Positions 57,701 to 64,000 of a stretch of 64,000 nucleotides of DNA are shown in pieces. The DNA is taken from contig JAEINS010000019.1 in the NCBI GenBank assembly GCA_016342755.1, positions 1-64,000 on the forward strand, given 5' to 3'. The position numbers were made by a program, and so were the translations under genes. This DNA is from Melioribacteraceae bacterium. Its GTDB lineage: Bacteria > Bacteroidota > Ignavibacteria > Ignavibacteriales > Melioribacteraceae. How positions within the stretch are numbered: the stretch's first letter is position 1; each line of letters opens with the position of its first letter. The notes under the pieces are model-generated. The model was not told where the DNA came from and searched no databases. It saw nothing but the letters and a program-made list of their open reading frames with translations.

Positions 57701-58428
57701 ATATCTTAAAAGGCGGTGATAAAGAAAAAGGGCACGGAAAACATATCCAGCTTGGTATTTTATCAACTGATCTTGGCAGGAAAGGTAAAGAGATTACAGG
57801 TCCTCAGGCAGCGGCGCAGGATATGATTAAAATGATTCAGGAAGTTAGAATTGCTAAGCCTGAAATTAACGCGAATAAAAATCTTGTTCAAAAAGCTGTT
57901 TATGAAAAATATGAACATGTGTTTAAAGAGAATCAGCATAACTCCGAAGTATGTAGAAATAACTTTTACTTATTTCAATTAGAACAAATGAGAAAAGCTA
58001 AATTTGTTAGAATGGATAATCTGAAAGAGAGTGTTGATTTATCAAATATAAAAGGTTTTGTTCAGGTTGATGCTGGTAAGGAGTTTAGCCCGTTATTAGT
58101 TACTCCAAATATAAACGTAGAGCTAAACGGCTTTACAGAAACTTACGAACAACTAATGAGCCTTCCGGGTAATATTGAGTTTGCTGAAGAGTTTTATCAG
58201 AACACAGATAAATTATATGTTGCAGAAGGTTACAACAAAGCAACTATTGAAAATAATATGATTCTGCAATTGCTTCTGCTTAATGGTTATTTAACTATTG
58301 AAGATTTAACTAAAGGCAGAATTACTGAAAAGGTAAACAGGGAAACTTTAGCGGCTGCAAAATATGCTGTTGTTAAAAAGTTGTCAGATTCTAAAACTGC
58401 TGAAAAGAAAAAAATAAGTAAAAAATAA
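51763..58428 (+). CDS. Giant protein: PLP aminotransferase fused to an HprK/PEPCK-type P-loop kinase domain
   Basis: The 2221-residue, soluble-looking protein (no signal, no membrane helices) has two recognisable parts. First, a fold-type I aminotransferase at about 640-1010: Asn673 in NDPSNPSG, Asp702 and Tyr705 in LLLDEAY, PLP Lys746 and Arg754 in STTKNLGATGSRLG, and carboxylate-binding Arg983 in FLRFSLGD. A possible PLP-phosphate loop GGGSDT is at 224-229, implying an insertion of about 360 residues. Second, a kinase-like domain from about 1640: His1665 in VHGSLFAI, Walker A GDSGVGKSE (1685-1693) and Asp1719 in LIAGDMFF. This matches the HPr kinase order HG...GDSGxGKSE...xD. Residues 1-200 and 1050-1600 are helical and unassigned. 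It is probably monocistronic. The catalytic reaction is unknown. Confidence 0.8.
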   Translation: MQITGKQISSLRVDAKDFINLYASLGGRAENFIPDHILSSLKNFVRICHEEPIDPAKQQAEINKYILELKELIPGYTDVSLMLFPHEDSKAFQYRSKKQSFENRLKYFIDTESVDDKTKEQTINILNTHDYSVGTPPVSQAHLDLMYKLCLGDDVQELRKFRDVIGVIGDVEEAQWNYFMDVLEQMIIQSSHYTTAAEKTDFLNRTNLTVNFKGLNGFIKTVVGGGSDTVIGLLSEEVFDESAVKVIEFKNGEDLFNKIKTDRTSIFIVKVKNMRTNIFNEKKWFPYLTRLVIVDDSPESGSTNTSLVFCFHNKIINTLNKVHTKKLGALANSQLNLRLILDKVNLDNLETFRKCTESKIADYEEELKELKTEQLGEDKNLLKDINLFKFNEFAKQIIKDKYAITKLHDYIVLVQNCKDPKKLKKQNSELINEFETRTKAYFYSNIEQVKIATIVEGGGRSQIRTYGKYLLQRKLKALNPKIIEKCQTIIDIIPDNYQRTLNNHFHKNFGINLFLEKYKEYITKVENEADNKGRFKNLLIDLGIKEAYDKKSADEQNIIKDFVSNLSNLEITSIADDVQMIIRDILSDSVLMPYILFNQEASWEYKDLFPEDRFDINPFDLEIGLNASKHIDFERLHHRLSRMKNTFQLFDDTGNLWDRFCENLTIIINDPSNPSGYTDFNDVSLIKFLKFLNNSKITLLLDEAYNDAIKVDDPDEPKWRTISRYIMNNISSLTNISVVSSLSTTKNLGATGSRLGSIVATPARTDVINFAKKQNGTEKGNTNSLYMLVNTIEAAQLAKKIKDRMESELPKEASRFKIKARIEKYIIDEIESFNDNKAIVKQGKAIKRFSPFEGSPLHLFLLEELSSLDKLDVLDLPDDFKYKGEPFFKYYQSHLVKEINKFRVNKNFRSESLKRLKLSKKVAAKVIEDRFEQFGEILPSDGSYLFNIQLKEFFSYQDLEKFTKVLARERGIAVIPYQTGFLRFSLGDYIEGTSQSYEVFEKELENALNIVLKYWEEFYSVKSKNENKEKRSEDILKEIFATVSDKEFINNVLTDFNIVKNIKKKGKGSLAISNIMTLYHAFPKDCGVSINTIADSKNSVFEFYENVGKCRDLNSFIESKAFTKVYENLLPQIYKNIPQIKNLDYNTVISKYGKPTILKYINNKMSFKPNDFVLDDPDERNIMTEILIELEKILFSDAKVKIMALNASDDIASDKAKLEGTNIILRKYIQELLIHFNLPFEQPSQEPTIEDIINKSVVVFKDVVGASVSEFNLVQYLHGFVNKISFNAGDESFTSKIDGYVRKVLNDAVMESSDSTANRLLKFYMLKLNNNFVNRLQPKISKWYKEFAKTDELEVKMFNEQFVFNIVESEIEQIINDIIILKDLKITEDQVHKNVRDVVLFFIGLMNKTKSTEYYDKYNHTLIKFVETSFREQNSYLNEMIQHGLTIHSNLDNRLDTLEKFEDGSLKWIDDVMKKCGVIGSEQPVQTHTRIVTDAKKREYPFHKIDRKETCKENVDQNRNDYIKNLDTKLRSGFFGRRVANFVEHMDPNDYRCKVIKHGLVKVLYVIQKSYIKYLTDNYRLLTADELSLDDLKDFVPDVILFYGAPEKVISYPQIGYFDLKGPFGNIKTLVTPLKKKVDYFGDIKKPWLTMINEKVKEMGGMPVHGSLFAIEEEDGSVFVVQIEGDSGVGKSEMLAAMMLKWLRNDLPGIRSIKLIAGDMFFVFPDKDGNLYGVGTEDGDFSRVTDFDPDFIKYYNSLFESAADSNVEDLNSRSTISGLCDIKMPYKIDIMLTASNYGREEAGITRYKNPENFLLYRDSHGERKEKATSSDNPHFQRTLLRYSGDKDIVEVLDKHGNYLDDILDWEKDEFTNMFYLCSSYKLMDRIDVEEVVNQIFNKKEFVHTNGKKYKIKDVKFDIIKNRFLASVKSTPVDEEESVATEIQITRALFSGIFNSLASTPAGQPFIAEEGQYEITKSLVNILKGGDKEKGHGKHIQLGILSTDLGRKGKEITGPQAAAQDMIKMIQEVRIAKPEINANKNLVQKAVYEKYEHVFKENQHNSEVCRNNFYLFQLEQMRKAKFVRMDNLKESVDLSNIKGFVQVDAGKEFSPLLVTPNINVELNGFTETYEQLMSLPGNIEFAEEFYQNTDKLYVAEGYNKATIENNMILQLLLLNGYLTIEDLTKGRITEKVNRETLAAAKYAVVKKLSDSKTAEKKKISKK

Positions 58429-58474
58429 ACTCAAAAGAGAAGATGAATCTTTTCTTTGTTTATTAAATTTTAAA

Positions 58475-58502
58475 AGAGCCTTACAAAATGTTGTAGGGCT
58501 CT
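58475..58502 (+). terminator. Hairpin downstream of the giant gene
   Basis: The stem agagccttacaa / ttgtagggctct (one mismatch) encloses a four-base loop. Only a weak T-run follows (gctgtttt). Confidence 0.65.
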
Positions 58503-58617
58503 GCTGTTTTAACTGATCTTTTTGCGTTAACCAATAACTTCAGTTCTTGGTTTTTGAAGTAATACAAACTTAATTCCTAACGGGTTCAATCGGTTTTGTA
58601 CGGTTGTAAGTTTTCTA

Positions 58618-58642
58618 AAACCCACGACTAAAGTCATGGGTT
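58618..58642. repeat. Palindrome with a gactaaagtc core
   Basis: The arms acccacgact and agtcatgggt (one mismatch) lie downstream of the minus-strand MFS gene. The core resembles gactgaagtc of the palindrome at 78-95, and the preceding ggttgtaagttttct also occurs near 50113. It probably belongs to a dispersed family. Confidence 0.6.
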
Positions 58643-58663
58643 AACGGCATTAACAAAGCAGAG

Positions 58664-60163
58664 TTAATTCTTATCGTCTACTTTTATAACTAATATAGCG
58701 GCAATAAACATAGATATTCCACCCAGCATGAGTGCATAAATAGCTTCGCCAGCGAATATGTTTTTCACAAAAAAGCCTAATATAGCGGCGGCTGTTATCT
58801 GAGGAATTACAATAAAGAAATTGAATATTCCCATATAAACTCCCATCTTGTGCGACGGGATAGATCCAGTAAGAATTGCATAAGGCATAGCCAAAATTGA
58901 AGCCCATGCTAATCCAATTCCAAGTTCTGAAATTAAAAGTAAATTGGGATCTTTTATAACATAGAACGATAATAATCCAATTCCGCCGACAACTAAACTT
59001 ATTGAATGAACTAGTTTTCTGCTTGTCCTGCTTGCAAGCCACATTATAAAAAATGCCATCACTGCGGCAAACCCATTATAAACAGACATAAGAACACCAA
59101 CCCAGTCGGCACCTTCATTATAAAGAGCTGATGAAGTATCTGTAGCTCCGTAAATGTGTCTGGTAACAGCAGAAGTTGTATATATCCACATTGCAAACAA
59201 AGCAAACCATGAAAAGAATTGTACGTATGAAAGTTGAATCATGGTTTTAGGCATTTTATAAAGGTCGTTAAGTACTTCAACTAATCCATTTTCAGTTTTA
59301 TTATTTTTTGTTAAAAGTCCGACGATAATCTGAACCGCTCCGAAAAGGATGATCCCGCCGAAAAAAGTACCAAGTCCGAAATCCATAAAAATGAAAAAGT
59401 AAAATAGAGCAAATAAAATAATTCCGGTTAAAGACCAAATTATACCATTCTTAAAAAGCTTGTTTTCAGAAATTAGTTCATTATCAGAATTATTGCTATT
59501 CGGATCTGAATTCTCATCTTGTGCGAACTGTTTAAGTTCTTCTGGCGAATATTCTTTAGAACTTATAACCGTCCATAATACAGCTAAAAAGAAAACAGCT
59601 CCTCCAATATAAAACGCAAGTTTAACCGACTCGGGTATTTCGCCTTCCGGTGCAGTATTACTAATGTTAAACCAGTTAGTCATCATCCATGGTAATGCGG
59701 AAGCAACAATTGCACCTATGCCAATGAAAAAACTCTGCATCGAAAATCCTACTGTGCGCTGTTCGGATGGAAGCATATCGCCAACAAACGCGCGGAAAGG
59801 TTCCATAGATATATTTATAGATGCATCCATTATCCAAAGCATTCCGGCAGCAACCCAAAGAACGGGCGAGTTTGGCATTATAAAAAGGGCAATAGATGCC
59901 AGAATTGCACCGGCAAGAAAATAAGGTCTTCTTCTTCCTAATCTATTCCAGGTTCTATCACTCATGTATCCTATAATTGGCTGTATAATTAGTCCGGTAA
60001 CGGGAGCCGCAATCCATAAAATAGGGATTTCATCAATGTTTGCACCAAGAGTTTCAAAAATTCTACTTACGTTTGCATTCTGAAGAGCAAATCCAAATTG
60101 AATTCCGAGAAATCCAAAACTCATATTCCATATTTGCCAAAAACTTAATTTTGATTTTTGCAT
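58664..60163 (-). CDS. MFS transporter of the SLC45-like type, second paralogue
   Basis: The 499-residue inner-membrane protein has about 12 helices. It shares with the transporter at 8842 the segment LWIAAPVTGLIIQPIIGYMSDR followed by GRRRPYFLAG. Between helices 6 and 7 it has a longer cytoplasmic loop rich in Asp/Asn/Ser (about 215-240). SLC45-like proteins are sugar:proton symporters, but the substrate is not known. AGGAT lies upstream of the ATG on the minus strand. It is not linked to sugar-degrading genes and is transcribed divergently from the pabB-pabC fusion. Confidence 0.8.
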   Translation of the reverse strand: MQKSKLSFWQIWNMSFGFLGIQFGFALQNANVSRIFETLGANIDEIPILWIAAPVTGLIIQPIIGYMSDRTWNRLGRRRPYFLAGAILASIALFIMPNSPVLWVAAGMLWIMDASINISMEPFRAFVGDMLPSEQRTVGFSMQSFFIGIGAIVASALPWMMTNWFNISNTAPEGEIPESVKLAFYIGGAVFFLAVLWTVISSKEYSPEELKQFAQDENSDPNSNNSDNELISENKLFKNGIIWSLTGIILFALFYFFIFMDFGLGTFFGGIILFGAVQIIVGLLTKNNKTENGLVEVLNDLYKMPKTMIQLSYVQFFSWFALFAMWIYTTSAVTRHIYGATDTSSALYNEGADWVGVLMSVYNGFAAVMAFFIMWLASRTSRKLVHSISLVVGGIGLLSFYVIKDPNLLLISELGIGLAWASILAMPYAILTGSIPSHKMGVYMGIFNFFIVIPQITAAAILGFFVKNIFAGEAIYALMLGGISMFIAAILVIKVDDKN

Positions 60164-60342
60164 TTTTTAATCCTTGTTAACACAGTTTTAAAACAATATT
60201 TATAACATAAAATGTACCATTGTTAAAAGTTGAAAATATAGTGCTGAATTGTGAATTAAGATTTAGAACTTCTTAAAAGCAATAATATCCGCTTATTGTT
60301 TTTAATAAGGCAATAACTTGTTAAATTTACTTTATAAAAAAT

Positions 60343-62190
60343 ATGAAAATTGACGAAATATTAAATATAGTTAGCTCTAAAGAGAATTCAGCATTCTTTT
60401 ACACTTCTCAAAATAATAGTGCCGGCAAATCAATATTATTTAATGGCAAAGCCGTAAAGATTGAATCATACAGATTAAGTGATATAGCTGAAGCATTGCA
60501 CGAAGTTGAAGAGAAAGTAAAGAAAGGATTTATTGGATATGGTTTTATTTGTTATGAATCCGGTTATGCCTTCGAAAATACTCTTAGTGAATTAGTTGAT
60601 GATAAGTTTATTAAACCTTTACTGAAATTTTGTTTTTTTGATAAAAAAGATGTTTCGTTTTTTAGTAAGAATGATATTGACTTTTCAAACGCTCCCGATA
60701 TTTTAAGAAATCTGAAATATGATATTTCGGATTTTAAATTAAGTACTTCTCAAAAAAAATATACTGAAGATATTAAGAAGATTAAGAGAGAGATAGCTGA
60801 GGGAAATACTTATCAGGTTAATTATACCGCAAATAGTCAGTTCGTTTTTAATGGTAACACTAGCCACTTATTTCTTCACCTTTTGTTTAATCAATCGGCA
60901 TCCTATTGTGCTTTTATAAACAATGAAGATGAGATGATTTTATCGGCTTCACCAGAACTGTTTTTCCACCAGTCTGGCAGCACAATTATTACACGACCAA
61001 TGAAAGGAACCATTAAAAGAGGGAAATGTTTAGAAGAAGACTTTAAACGGAAAGTTGAATTAGAAGAAAGCAGTAAAAATAAAGCAGAAAATATTATGAT
61101 TGTTGATCTGCTTAGAAATGATTTTGGACGGATATCAAAATTCAATAAAGTGTTGGCTGAAAATATTTTTAGAATTGAAAAATATGAATCTCTTTATCAA
61201 ATGACATCTACAGTAAAAGGGGAGCTGCAAGACAAAAGCCTAAAATCTATTTTTGAAAATACTTTCCCTTGCGGATCAATTACCGGAGCTCCTAAAATTA
61301 GTACAATGAAAATTATACGCAAATTAGAAAATCGTGACAGAGGTATTTATACCGGAGCAATTGGAATTACAGATGCTGAAAGTTCCCATTTTAACGTTGC
61401 TATCCGTACTATCAAAATTAATATAAACGGCTTGGGAGAAATGGGTATTGGCAGCGGTGTTATTTGGGATAGTGATCCATTAGAGGAATATGAGGAAGCA
61501 AAATTAAAAGCGAAATTTCTTACTTCTCCTAACAGTTATTTCGAAATATTTGAATCTATGCTTTTGGAAAACGGGACAGTTTTTTTACTTGAGAAACACA
61601 TAGAGAGACTTAAAGATACGGCTGATTATTTTTTATTCAGATTTGAAGAAAAAAAAATTATTGATGCAATAAACAAGAAAATCAATTCTCTTAATGGCGG
61701 AAGTAAATATAAATTAAAACTGATTCTCAATAAGTGGGGACTAATAAATATCGAGTCATCACCTATATTGGTAAATATGAGTGGGGTTAAAGTACTACTG
61801 TCAGACAAAAGAACAGATTCGGATAACAAGTTTCAATATTTCAAAACTACAAATCGCCAATTATATAATGGCGAATTTCAGTTAGCCAAATTGAATAATT
61901 ACGATGAAGTGATTTTCCTGAATGAAAAAGGAGAAGTAGCAGAAGGCAGTTTTACAAATATATTTATCAAACAAGAAAATGGTGTTTTTACCCCTCAAAT
62001 TTCTTCGGGTATTCTTAATGGAGTATTCAGAAAATTTTTGCTTGAACAAAATAAAACGTATTCAGAAAAAGTTCTTACAATTGATGACTTGAGATCAGCT
62101 AAAGAAATATTTTTAACAAACTCAGTTAGAAAAACCATCTCTGTTAGCGAACTTAAAATTTCTGACCAAGAAATACTCATATATAGCTAA
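60343..62190 (+). CDS. pabBC: Aminodeoxychorismate synthase component I fused to aminodeoxychorismate lyase (PabB-PabC)
   Basis: The 615-residue fusion makes 4-aminobenzoate for folate. Residues 1-405 are the chorismate-binding PabB domain, with the core segments ITRPMKGTIKRG, NIMIVDLLRNDFGRI, PCGSITGAPKISTMKII and GIGSGVIWDSDPLEEYEE. Residues about 410-615 are a class IV PLP aminotransferase-type lyase with GEVAEGSFTNIFI and the following FTPQISSGILNG substrate loop. Such fusions are known in many bacteria. No pabA (glutaminase) gene is adjacent, so the amidotransferase subunit must be elsewhere or shared with TrpG. Confidence 0.93.
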   Translation: MKIDEILNIVSSKENSAFFYTSQNNSAGKSILFNGKAVKIESYRLSDIAEALHEVEEKVKKGFIGYGFICYESGYAFENTLSELVDDKFIKPLLKFCFFDKKDVSFFSKNDIDFSNAPDILRNLKYDISDFKLSTSQKKYTEDIKKIKREIAEGNTYQVNYTANSQFVFNGNTSHLFLHLLFNQSASYCAFINNEDEMILSASPELFFHQSGSTIITRPMKGTIKRGKCLEEDFKRKVELEESSKNKAENIMIVDLLRNDFGRISKFNKVLAENIFRIEKYESLYQMTSTVKGELQDKSLKSIFENTFPCGSITGAPKISTMKIIRKLENRDRGIYTGAIGITDAESSHFNVAIRTIKININGLGEMGIGSGVIWDSDPLEEYEEAKLKAKFLTSPNSYFEIFESMLLENGTVFLLEKHIERLKDTADYFLFRFEEKKIIDAINKKINSLNGGSKYKLKLILNKWGLINIESSPILVNMSGVKVLLSDKRTDSDNKFQYFKTTNRQLYNGEFQLAKLNNYDEVIFLNEKGEVAEGSFTNIFIKQENGVFTPQISSGILNGVFRKFLLEQNKTYSEKVLTIDDLRSAKEIFLTNSVRKTISVSELKISDQEILIYS

Positions 62191-62268
62191 ATGTTTAAAT
62201 AAACTGGATTAGTTAAAGATTGTTATCTTAAATTTTCATATCTTTTAAAAAAAATTATTTTAATCTTT

Positions 62269-63309
62269 ATGGCACATAATCAAGATACAACCGATAGAAA
62301 AATAGATCATATTCGTTTATGTCTGAACGAAGATGTCGCTTTTAAAAACAAAAGCAACGGTTTCGATAAATATAGTTTTGAACATGATGCTTCCACGGAA
62401 GTTGATATTCATAGTATAGATCTGGAAACGGATTTCTTTGGAAAGACAATTGATCTTCCGTTCATGATTTCGTCTATGACTGGCGGTGCTAATGGAAGTT
62501 TTAAAATAAATGAGGATCTTGCTGTTGTTGCCAATAAATTAAATATTCCAATTGGTGTCGGAAGTCAGAGACAAGCACTGGAAAATAAGTTTCATCACGA
62601 TTCTTATAAAATAATAAAAGAAGTGTCCGGCAAAGTTCCAATTATTGCTAATATAGGAGCTGCGCAGGTTGCAAAAGGTTTAGCCAAAAAAGAAATTGAT
62701 CTGATATTAAACATAATTGAAGCGGATGCCCTTATCATTCATCTTAATCCGCTGCAAGAATTAATTCAAAAAGACGGGAATATATATTTCAAAGGGTTGG
62801 CCGATGAAATTGAAAATTTAGTTAAGGAAATTGAAATCCCGATTGTTATAAAAGAAGTCGGTTCCGGAATTAGTAAAAGTGTTGCTAATAAATTCTTAAA
62901 TATTGGTGTAAAAGGAATTGATGTTGCCGGAGCAGGCGGAACCAGCTGGGCGGGAGTTGAATATTTACGAAACGGTAAGAAGGAAACGCCTTATTGGGAT
63001 TGGGGTTTGCCAACTTCGTATTGTTTAAGAAAGGTTAGAGAGCTAAAAGTTGAATTCGATTTTATGTTAATCGGTTCTGGCGGTGTTAATTCGGGAACTG
63101 AAATTGCAAAAGCAATTGCGTTGGGAGCCGATGTTACCGCCTCAGCAAGGATTGTTTTAAAAACTTTGGCTGAAACCGGAGTTGACAAAACTGTGTTATT
63201 AATTGAGAATTGGTTTAAAACTCTTAAAGAAATAATGTACTTAACAGGCTGCCAGACTCTTAAAGAATTTAAAAATGTGAATATGATAAAAAGTGGAGAT
63301 ATATATTGA
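62269..63309 (+). CDS. fni: Isopentenyl-diphosphate delta-isomerase, type 2
   Basis: This FMN- and NAD(P)H-dependent enzyme interconverts IPP and DMAPP. The 346-residue TIM-barrel protein has ISSMTGGANGSFKINEDLA, the GVGSQRQAL segment, IANIGAAQVAKG, the HLNPLQELIQKDG motif and AGAGGTSWAGVEYLR, all of which are IDI-2 signatures. The gene ends in TTGA, which overlaps the TTG start of the prenyl synthase, so the two isoprenoid genes are translationally coupled. Confidence 0.95.
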   Translation: MAHNQDTTDRKIDHIRLCLNEDVAFKNKSNGFDKYSFEHDASTEVDIHSIDLETDFFGKTIDLPFMISSMTGGANGSFKINEDLAVVANKLNIPIGVGSQRQALENKFHHDSYKIIKEVSGKVPIIANIGAAQVAKGLAKKEIDLILNIIEADALIIHLNPLQELIQKDGNIYFKGLADEIENLVKEIEIPIVIKEVGSGISKSVANKFLNIGVKGIDVAGAGGTSWAGVEYLRNGKKETPYWDWGLPTSYCLRKVRELKVEFDFMLIGSGGVNSGTEIAKAIALGADVTASARIVLKTLAETGVDKTVLLIENWFKTLKEIMYLTGCQTLKEFKNVNMIKSGDIY

Positions 63310-64000
63310 GCCTGAATAAAAAAGATAAGTTTTTAGTTAAGCTTGAAAAGGAAGTTATAAAATTAGACAAAAAGTTTTCGAAGTTATTAGAAAAGAAAAA
63401 ACCGGTTTCTTTGTATGAGCCTTGTAATTATATATTATCGAGCGGTGGAAAAAGATTACGACCTTATTTGCTTTTGGTTGCGGCTAAATCTGTTGGCGGT
63501 GAATTTAAGAACGCTTATAATGCGGCAATGGCGGTTGAGATACTGCATAATTTTACATTAGTCCATGATGATATTATGGATAATGCCGATAAAAGAAGAG
63601 GCAGAACAACACTTCATGTTAGAAATGATCTAAGTACAGCAATACTTGCCGGCGATACTCTGTTTGCGGTAGCTTATGAAAGTCTTCTTAAAGATTGTAA
63701 TGAAAATCATAAAGAAGTAGTTTCAACTTTTACTGATTGCATTATAAAAGTTTGTGAAGGACAAAGTTTAGATAAAGAATTTGAAATCAGGAAAGATGTA
63801 AATCTATCAGAATATAAAACAATGATACATGATAAAACTGCCGCATTGTTAGAAGCTTCATGTTCTATTGGTGCTCAAATTGCAAACGGAACTAAAGAAG
63901 AGGTAAAGGCTCTTTCTCAATTCGGTAAAAATTTAGGTTTAGCTTTTCAAATTCAGGATGATCTCTTAGATATAATGGGCAATGAAGAGGAGTTTGGCAA
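63306..64000 (+). CDS. Polyprenyl diphosphate synthase, probably GGPP/FPP type (runs off the window)
   Basis: An open frame of 231 complete codons from TTG 63306 to the window end, translated by hand. It shows SGGKRLRPYLL, the first Asp-rich motif D88-D-I-M-D92 in VHDDIMDNADKRRGR and the second in IQDDLLDIMG. The protein condenses IPP onto allylic diphosphates. Phe83 is five residues before the first Asp and there is no two-residue insertion in the first motif. That pattern is known for archaeal-like (type I) geranylgeranyl diphosphate synthases, so GGPP is a likely product. The C-terminus of about 90 residues is missing. Confidence 0.93.
   Translation, partial: MSLNKKDKFLVKLEKEVIKLDKKFSKLLEKKKPVSLYEPCNYILSSGGKRLRPYLLLVAAKSVGGEFKNAYNAAMAVEILHNFTLVHDDIMDNADKRRGRTTLHVRNDLSTAILAGDTLFAVAYESLLKDCNENHKEVVSTFTDCIIKVCEGQSLDKEFEIRKDVNLSEYKTMIHDKTAALLEASCSIGAQIANGTKEEVKALSQFGKNLGLAFQIQDDLLDIMGNEEEFG

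Noticed and set aside
58664-60163. Sugar-utilisation locus around the second SLC45-like transporter
   Set aside because: The neighbours are folate and isoprenoid genes; no glycoside hydrolase or sugar regulator is present.

Overview
The window is AT-rich, gene-dense chromosomal DNA with most genes on the + strand. It fits a member of the Bacteroidetes/Chlorobi/Ignavibacteria group, and an Ignavibacteria-like anaerobe or facultative anaerobe is my best guess. The reasons are TPR-AraC and TPR-histidine-kinase signalling proteins, a TonB-dependent receptor with a carboxypeptidase-regulatory-like N-terminus, TTG-N19-21-TAnnTTT promoter candidates, a REP-associated tyrosine transposase with dispersed palindromes, cytochrome bd and a HydE-type maturase. 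This is inference from gene content; no phylogenetic marker was aligned.

Layout. 1-263: a tRNA-Val and a damaged partial duplicate. 418-3530: membrane peptidase, WalJ-like hydrolase and a PBP4-type carboxypeptidase. 3812-8377: proline/glutamate catabolism (pruA), a frameshifted DUF4870-type gene and cydAB. 8842-13785: an SLC45-like transporter, a TPR-AraC regulator, a small outer-membrane protein and an acetyltransferase. 14228-19427: glmS, a COG2403 P-loop protein, carbamate kinase and ornithine carbamoyltransferase. 19530-19790: two tRNA-Phe genes. 19903-30138: a large unknown surface protein, Nudix, a PfkB kinase overlapping mtnA, recO, an HtrA protease, aroC and an MBL hydrolase. 30324-33098: a lytic transglycosylase with seven LysM repeats. 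33121-37964: a TPP riboswitch with a visible attenuator, followed by a TonB receptor, thiamin pyrophosphokinase and a sodium:solute symporter. 38030-40492: tyrS and smpB on the minus strand and two small unknown proteins. 40767-48343: a TPR histidine kinase, acyl-CoA dehydrogenase, guaB, a glycosyltransferase and purD. 48353-50496: a RAYT transposase with its palindromes and a repeat-bounded phosphoesterase. 50497-58428: a HydE-like radical SAM enzyme and a 2221-residue protein that combines an aminotransferase with an HprK/PEPCK-type kinase domain. 58664-64000: a second SLC45-like transporter, a PabB-PabC fusion, type 2 IPP isomerase and a polyprenyl diphosphate synthase cut by the window end.

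Functional themes. The TPP-controlled cassette forms a complete thiamin salvage route: outer membrane, inner membrane, then TPP. Carbamate kinase and OTC point to carbamoyl-phosphate chemistry, with COG2403 as an unexplained partner. PfkB plus MtnA suggests salvage of a sugar phosphate derived from nucleosides or methylthioribose. Fni and the prenyl synthase make isoprenoid precursors. The least explained objects are the 2221-residue fusion protein, the 1162-residue surface protein and the network of palindromic repeats around the RAYT gene.
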